Assembly (NCBI RefSeq): GCF_001182745.1
Contig: NZ_LN868938.1
Location: 3,038,001-3,102,000 of the forward strand
Reading direction: 5' to 3'
DNA length: 64,000 nt
From: Nocardia farcinica
Lineage (GTDB): Bacteria > Actinomycetota > Actinomycetes > Mycobacteriales > Mycobacteriaceae
Shown: in pieces, positions 32,111-40,783 of the stretch
Layout: the number at the start of each line of letters is the position of its first letter
Position numbering within the stretch: position 1 is the first letter of the stretch
Made by a program: the position numbers and the translations under genes
The notes under the pieces: model-generated
Seen by the model: the letters and a program-made list of their open reading frames with translations, nothing else
Database searches by the model: none
What the model was told of the DNA's origin: nothing

Positions 32111-32833
32111 ATGGCGGACTCGGACGAGCGCATCTCCCACCACGAACCGCACTCCCGAGGGTTGTCGACTCGGCTGAACTGGCTGCGCGCCGCGGTGCTC
32201 GGCGCCAACGACGGCATCGTCTCCACGGCCGGACTCGTGGTCGGCGTCGCCGCGGCGACCACCGCGCAGTCCGCGATCTTCACCGCGGGCATCGCCGGGG
32301 TGTCCGCGGGCGCCATCTCGATGGCGGTCGGCGAGTACGTCTCGGTCAGCACGCAGCGCGACTCCGAGGAGGCGTTGCTGGCCAAGGAGCGCCGGGAACT
32401 GCGCGAGGACCCCGCGGACGAGCTGCGCGAGTTGGCCGACATCTACGAGGCCAAGGGGCTGTCCCCGGCCACCGCCCGCACGGTCGCCGAGGAGCTCACC
32501 GCGCACGACGCCTTCACCGCGCACGCCGAGGCCGAACTCGGGCTCGATCCGGGCGCGCTCACCAATCCGTGGCAGGCCGCGGCCTCGTCGGCGGTCTCGT
32601 TCACCCTCGGCGCGCTGCTGCCGCTGCTGGCGATCCTGCTGCCCCCGGTCACCGCCCGTATCCCGGTGACCTTCGCCGCCGTGCTCGTCGCGCTGGCCCT
32701 CACCGGCTCGATCAGCGCGCGCCTGGGCGGCAGCAACCGGCTGCGCGCGGTGGTCCGGGTGGTGGTCGGTGGCGCGCTGGCGATGACCATCACCTACTGC
32801 ATCGGGCAGATCGCCGACGTCGCCGGAATCTGA
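32111..32833 (+). CDS. VIT1/CCC1-family Fe2+/Mn2+ transporter
   Basis: A 240-residue membrane protein of the vacuolar iron transporter family. NWLRAAVLGANDGIVSTAGLVVGV and SMAVGEYVSVSTQRDSEEA are family hallmarks, followed by an acidic helical cytoplasmic segment and three C-terminal transmembrane helices. It should move Fe2+ or Mn2+ out of the cytoplasm in exchange for protons. The ATG has no Shine-Dalgarno sequence but a TATGGT element at leaderless distance. It starts 26 bp after the esterase stop. Confidence 0.9.
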   Translation: MADSDERISHHEPHSRGLSTRLNWLRAAVLGANDGIVSTAGLVVGVAAATTAQSAIFTAGIAGVSAGAISMAVGEYVSVSTQRDSEEALLAKERRELREDPADELRELADIYEAKGLSPATARTVAEELTAHDAFTAHAEAELGLDPGALTNPWQAAASSAVSFTLGALLPLLAILLPPVTARIPVTFAAVLVALALTGSISARLGGSNRLRAVVRVVVGGALAMTITYCIGQIADVAGI

Positions 32834-32967
32834 CACGCCGGTGTCGGGCACCTTTCTTTCCGACGACGGGCCGTCGACGGTCGCCGCGGCGTAGACTTCG
32901 GTTCGACTCTGCGAGTCCCGATGTGCGTGGCTCGAATCCTGCGAAGTCCCTATTCAGGAGGACGAGC

Positions 32968-33651
32968 ATGCCTTTTCTTGACCGCCGGGAAGCGGGCCGG
33001 CGTCTGGTCGAGAGAGTGCGCGGGTTCCACACTGCCGACACCGTGGTTCTCGGTGTGCCCCGCGGCGGTGTGCCGGTCGCCTACGAGGTGGCGGCCGCGC
33101 TCGGTGCGCCGCTGGACGTGGCGGTGGTACGCAAACTGCGGGTGCCCTACCAGCCGGAGCTGGTGTTCGGCGCGCTGGGCGAAGACGGCGTGCGTGTCGT
33201 CGACGACAAGATCCTGGTGCGGGCGTTCGTCTCCGATTCCGGCCGCGCCCAGGTGGAGACCAACGAGCGCGCCGAACTGGCCCGCACCGCGCTGCGCCTG
33301 CGCGGCGGCGCCGAACGGCTGGATCTGCACGGCCGCACCGTGGTGATCGTCGACGACGGTGTCGCCACCGGTGCGACGGCCCGCGCCGCGCTGGCCACCG
33401 CCCGCGCCCGGGGTGCCCTGCGCACGGTGCTGGCGGTGCCGGTGGGTTCGGTGCGCAGCATCCGGGCGCTGGCCGCGGTCGCCGACCACGTGGTGTGCCT
33501 GGAGACGCCGGAGATGTTCCATTCCATCGGGCACTGGTACCGGGATTTCGCGCCGGTGGAGCCGGCGCGGGTGTGTGATCTGCTCGACGGGGCGGCCGCG
33601 GAATTCCGGCAGCGCGCCCGGCGCGCGGCCGAATTCCGCCCGGTACGCTGA
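32968..33651 (+). CDS. Phosphoribosyltransferase-family protein
   Basis: A 227-residue protein of the type I phosphoribosyltransferase fold. The PRPP-binding loop is VVIVDDGVATGAT at 125-137, preceded by LGVPRGGVPVAYEVA and VRKLRVPYQPELVFGAL, which are typical of the stand-alone actinobacterial group (often fused to dienelactone hydrolase domains elsewhere). AGGAGG lies before the ATG. The substrate base is unknown. Confidence 0.88.
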   Translation: MPFLDRREAGRRLVERVRGFHTADTVVLGVPRGGVPVAYEVAAALGAPLDVAVVRKLRVPYQPELVFGALGEDGVRVVDDKILVRAFVSDSGRAQVETNERAELARTALRLRGGAERLDLHGRTVVIVDDGVATGATARAALATARARGALRTVLAVPVGSVRSIRALAAVADHVVCLETPEMFHSIGHWYRDFAPVEPARVCDLLDGAAAEFRQRARRAAEFRPVR

Positions 33652-33685
33652 ATCGGCCGGGTGGCGAATTCGCCACCCGGCCGAT
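33652..33685. terminator. Perfect 34-bp palindrome, probable bidirectional terminator
   Basis: ATCGGCCGGGTGGCGAA (33652-33668) is followed directly by its exact reverse complement (33669-33685). It begins one base after the phosphoribosyltransferase stop and lies 55 bp before the stop of the convergent DUF6131 gene. As RNA it would form a 14-15-bp hairpin in either direction. Confidence 0.75.
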
Positions 33686-33739
33686 CGCGGGTCACCGCCG
33701 ATTTCGGGTGAGCCGATCTCGGGTCACCCGGGCGGTAGG

Positions 33740-33895
33740 TCAGTAATAGTGCCTGCGGCCGCCGACGGGACGGCCCACCGAGCCGGCGATCCAGAGCACC
33801 GCGCCGACCAGCAACACCACGATGCCCGCGGTGACGAGCAGGTTGATGCCGAGCAACCAGCCGACGATCAGCAGAATCAATCCGAGAATGATCAC
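33740..33895 (-). CDS. DUF6131-family small membrane protein
   Basis: A 51-residue protein with two hydrophobic segments (VIILGLILLIVGWLLG and LLVTAGIVVLLVGAVLWIAG) and the conserved basic tail SVGRPVGGRRHYY, typical of DUF6131 in actinobacteria. The start is GTG with AAGGG 7 nt upstream. It lies 45 bp downstream of the next small membrane-protein gene. Its role is unknown; relatives are often linked to envelope stress. Confidence 0.8.
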   Translation of the reverse strand: MIILGLILLIVGWLLGINLLVTAGIVVLLVGAVLWIAGSVGRPVGGRRHYY

Positions 33896-33940
33896 GGTCT
33901 TACCCTTTCCTCATCAGTCGTCTCTCGACTGAAACGTCGT

Positions 33941-34354
33941 TCACGCCTTGGCTGGACCGGAGCCCGGTGGCCTGCGCAGGAATCGGTTGGCGCTCCACAT
34001 CGGCCCGCCGGTCTGCGGCGGGGCGGGTGGTGCGCCGGCCGGCGCCTGTGGTGCGGGGGCGGCGCGGCGCGCGGCCGCGACCTCCCGGCGCGAACGACGA
34101 AGTTCCCGGCGCGCTTCGCTGCCGCGGCGGGCGCTACGCCACACACCGGTCGACAGGAGCAGCAGGCCGAGCATGCCCGCGGCGCCGACGAGAATGCCGA
34201 CACCGAAGACCTCCCCCACGGTGGGGGTGAACAGAGAGCCGAAGATCTCGAAATCGCCCGCCGGTGCGCGCATCCGATCCAGGTCGGCTGCGGCGATCGA
34301 CACCCCGACGACGACCGCGGCGATCAGGACGAGAAGTCCCAGAACTATGAACAT
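33941..34354 (-). CDS. Two-TM membrane protein of unknown function
   Basis: A 137-residue protein with an N-terminal transmembrane helix (MFIVLGLLVLIAAVVVGVSI), a second helix at about 48-70, then a basic Arg-rich coiled-coil-like segment and a Pro/Ala-rich C-terminus. No family was recognised. The ATG has only a weak ribosome-binding site. It is upstream of the DUF6131 gene in the same direction and probably in the same transcript. Confidence 0.7.
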   Translation of the reverse strand: MFIVLGLLVLIAAVVVGVSIAAADLDRMRAPAGDFEIFGSLFTPTVGEVFGVGILVGAAGMLGLLLLSTGVWRSARRGSEARRELRRSRREVAAARRAAPAPQAPAGAPPAPPQTGGPMWSANRFLRRPPGSGPAKA

Positions 34355-34491
34355 GACAATCCCGCTTCGCTGAAATGTTCTGACATGTCGGCTATTCCCG
34401 GGAATCGGGCGCCCAAACGGCCACCAGCGAGAAGGAAATGCCCCTAAACGAGAAAATCCGGCACGGCGACGATGTCGGGACCGGAAGGTTC

Positions 34492-35517
34492 TCAATGGCG
34501 CGGCAATCCGAGAGATGCCGTCGCACTCTCTCGCCGACGCAGCACCGGGGCCGGCGCCCACCGGGCGACGCTGCGTGTCACCCACTCCAGCGGCCCGTCG
34601 CACAGCCACCGCAACCACAGGTGGCTGCAGAAGATCTGCCCGGCGAGAATGCCCGCCGCCAGGACCACCACGGCGCCGTAGCGGGTCGAGTCGGTCAGCC
34701 GCAGCTGCGGCTCGGCGAGCAGGATCAGCGGGGTGGCACTCAGCGAGGCCGTCAGCGCCATCCGGCCCAGCGGCGCCAGCAGCTCGGTCAGCAGCGCGCC
34801 GGTCTCGGTCCGCAGCAGCAGCAGGAGCCCGGTGAGGTAGGCCAGGGCACCGGCGAGCGCGGCGACCGGGCCGCTCGGGCTGCTCCAGAGCTCCAGATAC
34901 GGTGTGCGCCACTGCCATACGGCCGTCGCGACCGCCGCGGGGACGGCGAGCAGGAAGACCGCGACCAGCCAGGCGGGACGCTCGACAGCCCGCTCGAGCA
35001 GGCGGTAGCGCTGGGCCGCGAGGCCGAGCAGCAGCAGGCCGGGCACCGGCGCCAGATCGCCGCCCAGGGTCAGGGCGACCGCGACCGTCACCCCGAGCCC
35101 CAGAGCGAGCACCGCGCCGCGCGGCAACAGGGCGGCGGGCGCCAGCACCACCGCGCCCGCGACGGCCAGCGGCAGCAGCACCGCCCCCGGCCGGTACCAC
35201 AGCTCGATCGCGCCGAGCACGCTCAGAACCAGCAGCCCGCGCAGCAGCACCGCGTGGGGCCGCTGCCCGCGCCGGACCGCGGCGTCCATCGCGCGGGCAC
35301 AGCCCAGGCCGAACAGGAACGCGAGCATCGCCAGGAAGCGACCGTCGAGCGACACCGCGAGCACCTGCCGCACGCCGTCGAGCCGCTCCCCGGACGGGTC
35401 GGTGTCGCGCATGTCCACGGCCCGCCAGATCCCCGGCACCAGCACTCCGCACACCGCGACGCCGCAGAGCGCCTCGAACTCGCGCCGCACCGCACCCGGC
35501 GCATCCTGACCAGCCAT
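34492..35517 (-). CDS. DUF418-like polytopic membrane protein
   Basis: A 341-residue membrane protein with about 9-10 hydrophobic segments. The C-terminal GPLEWVTRSVARW motif matches DUF418 proteins (from YeiB-type acyltransferase-like families), and FLAMLAFLFGLGCARAM is also typical. The start is ambiguous: ATG 35517 has no clear ribosome-binding site. It lies 104 bp downstream of mceF on the same strand, so it could be the last gene of the mce transcript. Confidence 0.72.
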   Translation of the reverse strand: MAGQDAPGAVRREFEALCGVAVCGVLVPGIWRAVDMRDTDPSGERLDGVRQVLAVSLDGRFLAMLAFLFGLGCARAMDAAVRRGQRPHAVLLRGLLVLSVLGAIELWYRPGAVLLPLAVAGAVVLAPAALLPRGAVLALGLGVTVAVALTLGGDLAPVPGLLLLGLAAQRYRLLERAVERPAWLVAVFLLAVPAAVATAVWQWRTPYLELWSSPSGPVAALAGALAYLTGLLLLLRTETGALLTELLAPLGRMALTASLSATPLILLAEPQLRLTDSTRYGAVVVLAAGILAGQIFCSHLWLRWLCDGPLEWVTRSVARWAPAPVLRRRESATASLGLPRH

Positions 35518-35621
35518 GCCGATCACGCTAACCCGGAACCGTTGCCGGGCCGTCGCTTCCGCCGGCACCACGCCCGGCCCGGTCGGCGGTGGCGCGGCGT
35601 CCGACCATCGCGCACACCGCG

Positions 35622-36578
35622 TCAGCGCACCGCGACCCGTACCTTCACCGCGTCCTCGGCGGTGCCCGCGAGCGCCTGCTCGATCAGTGCGCTCAGGTCC
35701 AGTTGCGGGCCCGCCTCGGCGACGGCGCCGGTGAGGGGTTGCAGGCCGGGCAGCAGCGCGCGGATCTCCGGACCCGCCTCGCGCAGCCAGGCGGTGAGCC
35801 GTTCCAGGAACGGCACCAGGCCGTCGTCCTCCAGATACCGCTGCGGGCTGCCTTCGGTGAGCATGGCCCGGCCGACCGCCTCGACGAGTTCGTCCAGGGC
35901 CTGCCCGAATCGGACCAGGGCGGGCGCGCCCGCGGAGGTGGCCGGGCCCGCCCAGTCGATGTCGGCCGCGGCGAGCTGGAAGCTGGTGAGCAGCTCGGCG
36001 ATCCGGGGCTGCCTGGCCATGATGGTGGCCGCCAGCAGGTCGCCGGACCGGGCCAGCTCCGGCACCACCGCCTCGGTGCCGGTGAGCGCGGTGCTCACCG
36101 TTTCGACCAGCGAGCCGACCACGGTCGGGTCGAGCTGGTTCATGGTCTTGGTGACCAGCCGGGCCACCTCGGCCACCGACATCGGGGTGCGCACGTCGGA
36201 GGTGTCCAGGCGCTGACCGTCGCGCAGGTAGGGCCCGCCCGCGGCCTTGGGCACGAACTGCACGTAGGGCTCGCCGAGCGCGGACAGATGCTCGATGGTC
36301 ACCACGCTGTCCACCGGCAGCCGGTGGTCGCCGTCCACGCGGAAGCCCACCTCGACCCCGGCGTCGGTCGCCCGCACCGCGGTGACCTCGCCGACCTCGA
36401 TTCCGGTAAGCAGGATCGGGGAGCCGACCCCCAGGCCGCCGGAATTGCGCAGCACCATGGTGGCCTCGGTGTGTTCGGCGAACGGGTCCACCCGCACCAC
36501 ACCGAAGGCCAGGTAGGCCGCACCCAGGATCATGATGGCGGCGATACCGCCCAGCGAGGCCAGCGAACCCGCCTTCAT
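35622..36578 (-). CDS. mceF: MCE-family protein MceF
   Basis: A 318-residue protein with an N-terminal membrane anchor (LGGIAAIMILGAAYLAFGV) and an MCE (MlaD-like) domain at about 35-115 (LRNSGGLGVGSPILLTGIEVGEV), followed by the long helical region that builds the transport tunnel. It is the last mce gene and is coupled to mceE by an ATGA overlap. It is shorter than mycobacterial MceF, which often exceeds 500 residues. Confidence 0.88.
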   Translation of the reverse strand: MKAGSLASLGGIAAIMILGAAYLAFGVVRVDPFAEHTEATMVLRNSGGLGVGSPILLTGIEVGEVTAVRATDAGVEVGFRVDGDHRLPVDSVVTIEHLSALGEPYVQFVPKAAGGPYLRDGQRLDTSDVRTPMSVAEVARLVTKTMNQLDPTVVGSLVETVSTALTGTEAVVPELARSGDLLAATIMARQPRIAELLTSFQLAAADIDWAGPATSAGAPALVRFGQALDELVEAVGRAMLTEGSPQRYLEDDGLVPFLERLTAWLREAGPEIRALLPGLQPLTGAVAEAGPQLDLSALIEQALAGTAEDAVKVRVAVR

Positions 36579-37645
36579 CGCACCGCTCCGATCATGCGCA
36601 GTGTCCGGACGATCTGTTCGACCTGCTCGTCCTCGGCGACGGGACTGCCCTCCACCCGTACCCCGGTGACATTCACCTTCGGCCCGCGCTCGGCGAACGG
36701 GATGATCTTGTCCCGCAACAGCGCGACCAGCAGCGCCAGATTGCCCGGCCTGCCCAGATCCAGCGGGCCGCCGGTGACCAGCGGCGCGAACGCGGTGGCC
36801 GCGGCGTCGCCGGAGCGCGCCAACGGTGCCAGCCAGGACAGCGACTGGCCGACCGGGCCGAGACCGTCGAAGATCTCGGTGACCCCGGCGATGGAGGCGG
36901 CGTTGGCGTTCATCCGCTCCACCGAGGCGGCACTGAGGATGTTGTCGAGCTCGGGCCGGATCTCGTGCAGCACTTCGGCATTGGTGGCCAGGCCGTAGAG
37001 CAGCAGATCCACCTGGTCGAGGTTGGCGGCCAGGTCGGCGGCGTCGGCGCCGAGCACACCGGCGATCCGGGCGGTCTCGCGGGGATCCTGCGGCATGACC
37101 GCGTTGATCCGGTGCACGATGTCCTGCAACTGGTTCACCGCGCCGCCCTGCACGAACAACGCCATCGCGGCCATCGTGTCCTCGAGCTGCACGGGTGGAC
37201 GGGTGTGGTCGAGGCCGATGGTGGCGCCGGGGGCGAGCAGCTCGCCGAACCCGTCCGGCGGGGTGGTCAGCGCGATGTGGATGTCGCCGAGCACGGTGTT
37301 CTGCCGCAGTTCGGCGATGGTCGCGGTGGGCAGCCGCACCGATGCGGAGATCGCGGTGCGCACCACCACGTACCCGCCGCGACCGGGCGGCGCCTGGTCG
37401 GCGGGCACCACGGTCACCTGCTCGACGGTGCCGACCTGGGCGCCGTTGGCGATCACCTTCGCCCGCGCGGGCAGGTTGAGCACGTTGGCGAATTCGATGT
37501 CGAGCGCATAGGTCGGTCCGGGCACCGAGTTGCCCGGCACCGGCACCGCCGACGGGTCGAACGCGCACCCCGCGAGCGCGATCGTGCCGGTCAGCAGCGG
37601 CGCCAGGAACAGGCGGCGCAGGACACGTCCGGCCGGGACTCTCAT
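36575..37645 (-). CDS. mceE: MCE-family lipoprotein MceE (LprK-type)
   Basis: A 356-residue MCE protein with a lipoprotein signal: lipobox ALAGC, Cys27. The MCE domain follows (YALDIEFANVLNLPARAKVIANGAQVGTVEQV), then a helical tunnel domain. It is the fifth Mce subunit, which in mycobacteria is the lipoprotein (LprK in Mce1). It overlaps mceD and mceF by ATGA at its two ends. Confidence 0.9.
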   Translation of the reverse strand: MRVPAGRVLRRLFLAPLLTGTIALAGCAFDPSAVPVPGNSVPGPTYALDIEFANVLNLPARAKVIANGAQVGTVEQVTVVPADQAPPGRGGYVVVRTAISASVRLPTATIAELRQNTVLGDIHIALTTPPDGFGELLAPGATIGLDHTRPPVQLEDTMAAMALFVQGGAVNQLQDIVHRINAVMPQDPRETARIAGVLGADAADLAANLDQVDLLLYGLATNAEVLHEIRPELDNILSAASVERMNANAASIAGVTEIFDGLGPVGQSLSWLAPLARSGDAAATAFAPLVTGGPLDLGRPGNLALLVALLRDKIIPFAERGPKVNVTGVRVEGSPVAEDEQVEQIVRTLRMIGAVR

Positions 37646-38745
37646 CGCGCACCCACCGTTCCGAGTACCAGGGACACCAGATCCACCCGCACCAGGCCGT
37701 TCTCGGCGCCCGCACACCGGCCGGGGGCGATCGCCTCGACCGCGGCGCAGACCTGTTCGGCGGCCGGTTGCGGGAGCGCCACCCGGGGCGGGGCGTAGGT
37801 CAGCCCGCTCGCGCCGGTCTCGGGATCGGCGGCGGTGCGGAACGCCGAGGCCAGCACCGGGGTGGTGAGCACGATGTCGCGCAGCGATCCGACGTTGGCG
37901 CGCAACAGTTTCAGCAGCGGCACCGTGCGGTCGAGCAGCCCGAGGATCTCCGTCCCGAACAGGGCGGTCAGGTCGTCGAGCATCGGCAGCACCTCGCGCA
38001 AGGCGTCGAACAACTGCGCGCCGGGCACCAGCAGGTCGTCGGTGGCCTGGTCGAGCACCGGCCCCACCCGCACCAGCATGGTCTCCAGGTCGCCCCAGTA
38101 CTGGTTGACCTTCTTCGACACCGAGGAGAACGCGTCGAAGATGCCTGCCAGATGGGCGATGTCGGCGTCCGGCGATTTCAACGCGGAGCCGAGCTTGTGG
38201 ATCAGCTCGTTGATCTGCGGGCCGGTGTCGGCGGTGGCGCGATCCAGCGACGCCAGCCCGGCGGCCAGCGAATTCTGCTGTGCCGGATCGGCGCCGACGA
38301 GTTCGTCGGAGAGCTGCGCCAAGGCGGTGAGTGTCTCGGTGAGGCTCTTCGGTGTCAGCGTGCGGGTGATGCACGCGCCGCTGTCCCAGGGCTCGGTGGT
38401 CGTGCCCGAGGCGAGGACGGCCAGCTCCCGGTCGGCGACGACGGTGTCGGAGACGGTGGTCGCGGAGGCGTCGGCGTAGACCGGATGGTCGGCGTCGACC
38501 TCGAAATCCACCCGCACACCGCTGCCCTGGTTGCGCACCGAGGTGACACTGCCGACCACGATGCCGCGCATGGTCACCTGGTTGCCCTCGTAGAGACCGA
38601 TGCTGTCGGGCATGATCGCGCAATAGCTCTCGGTGCGCCGCAACGGCTCGAAGGCGAGCACGTAACCGACCACGGCCACCACCGCGATCACCACCACACC
38701 GGCCACCGACATGAAGGCCTGACTGCCCAGCAGACGCTTGACCAT
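37642..38745 (-). CDS. mceD: MCE-family protein MceD
   Basis: A 367-residue protein with one N-terminal transmembrane helix (AGVVVIAVVAVVGYVLAF), an MCE domain (CAIMPDSIGLYEGNQVTMRGIVVGSV) and an extended helical domain. ATG 38745 shares one base with the mceC stop (TGATG). The second and later cysteines may form disulfides in the periplasm-like space. Confidence 0.88.
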   Translation of the reverse strand: MVKRLLGSQAFMSVAGVVVIAVVAVVGYVLAFEPLRRTESYCAIMPDSIGLYEGNQVTMRGIVVGSVTSVRNQGSGVRVDFEVDADHPVYADASATTVSDTVVADRELAVLASGTTTEPWDSGACITRTLTPKSLTETLTALAQLSDELVGADPAQQNSLAAGLASLDRATADTGPQINELIHKLGSALKSPDADIAHLAGIFDAFSSVSKKVNQYWGDLETMLVRVGPVLDQATDDLLVPGAQLFDALREVLPMLDDLTALFGTEILGLLDRTVPLLKLLRANVGSLRDIVLTTPVLASAFRTAADPETGASGLTYAPPRVALPQPAAEQVCAAVEAIAPGRCAGAENGLVRVDLVSLVLGTVGAR

Positions 38746-39791
38746 CAGCACTGCCTCCCCGGCACCGGCACGCACACATCCGGCAGTTCGAGGCCCGCGG
38801 GCACGGGCACGGTCTGCGCGGACTGATCGATCACCAGGCCCTCCTCCGGAATCACCAGGGTGCGCAGCTTCTCGCCGAGTTCCCGGGTGGTGGCGATGAC
38901 GGGTTCGAGCGTGCCGCCCATCTCGGTGAGCCGGCCGATCGCCGCGGACAACTGGTCCGCGCGCGGCCGCACCGACGACTCCCAGGCCGGGGCCAGGGCC
39001 GCGACCCGCTGCACCACGCTGGTCAGCAGCGCGACCGCCTCGCGCAGTTCGGCGCGCTTGTCGATGAGCACGTCCTCGAGCAGGATGACGTTCTCCATCA
39101 GCCTGCGCAGATCGCTCTTGGCGCCGTCGTACATGGTGACGTACTCGTCGGCGACGGCGATGGCGTTGGAGACCTGGGCGCGCTGCCGGTCGATCGCGTC
39201 GACGTAGCTGCCGACGGTGTCGAGGGTGGTGCGCAGCGTCTCCGGCGCGTCGGTGACCGCGCGGTCGAGTTCGGCGAGGTTGCGGCGCAGGGTGTCGCCG
39301 TTCACCTCGCGCAGCGGAGCGGTGGCGTCCTGGAAGGTCTCCATCAGGCTGTAGGGCAGGCGCACCCGGTCGGCCGGGATGACGCCGTCGCCCAGCGGTT
39401 CGGTCCCGGCCGGGAACAGCGCCACGTAGTGCCCGCCGACCAGGGTGAGCATGCGGATGTCGAGCGAGGTCTGGTCGCCGACGAACACGTCGTCGTCGAC
39501 GGTGAACCGCATGACCACGCGGTCCGGCTTCAGCTCCAGGCTCGTCACCGCGCCGACGGTGACCCCGGCCAGGCGCACGTCGTCGCCGACCTTCACCGAC
39601 TGCGCCTCGGTCAGCTCCGCGGTGTAGGTCGACTTGCCCAGCGGCACCGCGTACAGCACCCCGGCGGCGACCACGCCGAGCACCACGGCCAGCACACCGA
39701 CGATGCCCAGCCGCACCTCCCGGCGCGTGCGGGCCGCGTCGTCGAGCACCGGGCGGTCGCCGCCGAACCAGCGCGAGATCATCGTTTGCAT
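38745..39791 (-). CDS. mceC: MCE-family protein MceC
   Basis: A 348-residue MCE subunit: cytoplasmic N-terminus, transmembrane helix (LGIVGVLAVVLGVVAAGVLYAV), MCE domain (AQSVKVGDDVRLAGVTVGAV) and a long helical region. ATG 39791 is chosen because AGGTG lies 5 nt upstream; ATG 39782, which overlaps the mceB stop as ATGA, is an alternative. Confidence 0.88.
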   Translation of the reverse strand: MQTMISRWFGGDRPVLDDAARTRREVRLGIVGVLAVVLGVVAAGVLYAVPLGKSTYTAELTEAQSVKVGDDVRLAGVTVGAVTSLELKPDRVVMRFTVDDDVFVGDQTSLDIRMLTLVGGHYVALFPAGTEPLGDGVIPADRVRLPYSLMETFQDATAPLREVNGDTLRRNLAELDRAVTDAPETLRTTLDTVGSYVDAIDRQRAQVSNAIAVADEYVTMYDGAKSDLRRLMENVILLEDVLIDKRAELREAVALLTSVVQRVAALAPAWESSVRPRADQLSAAIGRLTEMGGTLEPVIATTRELGEKLRTLVIPEEGLVIDQSAQTVPVPAGLELPDVCVPVPGRQC

Positions 39792-40783
39792 ATCGTCACC
39801 TGTTGTCCGGCGATCAGCACCCGCAGCGGGGTGGGCACCTCGGCGGGGCCGTTGCCGCATTCGGGCTGCCAGCCCGCGACGGTGCGGGGCAGCGCGTTGT
39901 CGACGGCTTGGAGCAGGCCGGGCAGCCGGCCGAACACCTCGACGGCCTCCCGCGGATCCGGGAACAGCGAGCGCACCAGCGCGTCGATGTCGGTGGCCCG
40001 GTCCGGGTCGAGGCCGAGCGTGCCCAGCAACCGGTCCAGCGGCGCGAGCACCGAGGGCGCGCTCATCGCGAAGTCGGCCAGGCCGCCGATGTTGGCCTGC
40101 AGCGCCTGGAAGATGTCGCTGAGCCGGGCCAGCAGCGGTACCAGGTGGTGCACCCGGCCGCCGACCTTGTCGGCCAGCTCGGACATGTTCTTCACCAGCG
40201 TGGCGATCACTTGCTGCCGGTCGCCGACGTATTCGCTGAGCTGCCCGATGGCCGCCATCGCCGGGCCGAGGCCGGTGCCGTCACCCTCGATGACCGCGAG
40301 CATGCTCTCGGTGAACTGGTTGACCGCCTCCGGGGAGAGCGTGGCCAGCACCGGTTGCAGGCCGTTGAACAGGCTCGTCACGTCGAACGACGGCACCGTC
40401 CGGTCGGCGCCGACGACCGCGCCGGGGGCCAGCCGCACCCCGGGCGTCGGTTCCTGCTGCAGGTCGATGTAGCGCTGGCCGGTGAGGTTCTGGTAACGGA
40501 TGGCCAGGCGCGAGTTGTCGTAGATCGGCGTCGCGGTGGTGACGGTGAACCGCACCTTCGCCATCGACTGCTCGAGGCCGATCCGCTCCACCTTGCCGAC
40601 CTGCACGCCGAACATGCGCACGTCGTCGCCGACCTTCAGGCCGTTGGCGTCGGTGAACAGCGCCTCGTGCGTCTCGGTGTCCCCGGCGACCGGGCGCTGG
40701 ATCGCGGCCAGCACCAGCGCGAGCACCACGGCCATCACCGCGGCGAACAGGCCGAGCCGCCAGGCGGCGGCACGCACCGTCAT
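39779..40783 (-). CDS. mceB: MCE-family protein MceB
   Basis: A 334-residue MCE subunit with an N-terminal transmembrane helix (LGLFAAVMAVVLALVLAAI), an MCE domain (ANGLKVGDDVRMFGVQVGKVERI) and the family segment SRLAIRYQNLTGQRYIDLQ. It overlaps mceA by ATGA. The C-terminal pair of cysteines (PECGN, TICKR) is characteristic of MceB-type proteins. Confidence 0.9.
   Translation of the reverse strand: MTVRAAAWRLGLFAAVMAVVLALVLAAIQRPVAGDTETHEALFTDANGLKVGDDVRMFGVQVGKVERIGLEQSMAKVRFTVTTATPIYDNSRLAIRYQNLTGQRYIDLQQEPTPGVRLAPGAVVGADRTVPSFDVTSLFNGLQPVLATLSPEAVNQFTESMLAVIEGDGTGLGPAMAAIGQLSEYVGDRQQVIATLVKNMSELADKVGGRVHHLVPLLARLSDIFQALQANIGGLADFAMSAPSVLAPLDRLLGTLGLDPDRATDIDALVRSLFPDPREAVEVFGRLPGLLQAVDNALPRTVAGWQPECGNGPAEVPTPLRVLIAGQQVTICKR

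Noticed and set aside
32895..32955. T-arm-like GGTTCGACTC and GGCTCGAATCC stretches suggesting a tRNA
   Set aside because: The flanking bases do not form the T stem, and no acceptor, D or anticodon arms can be folded around them.
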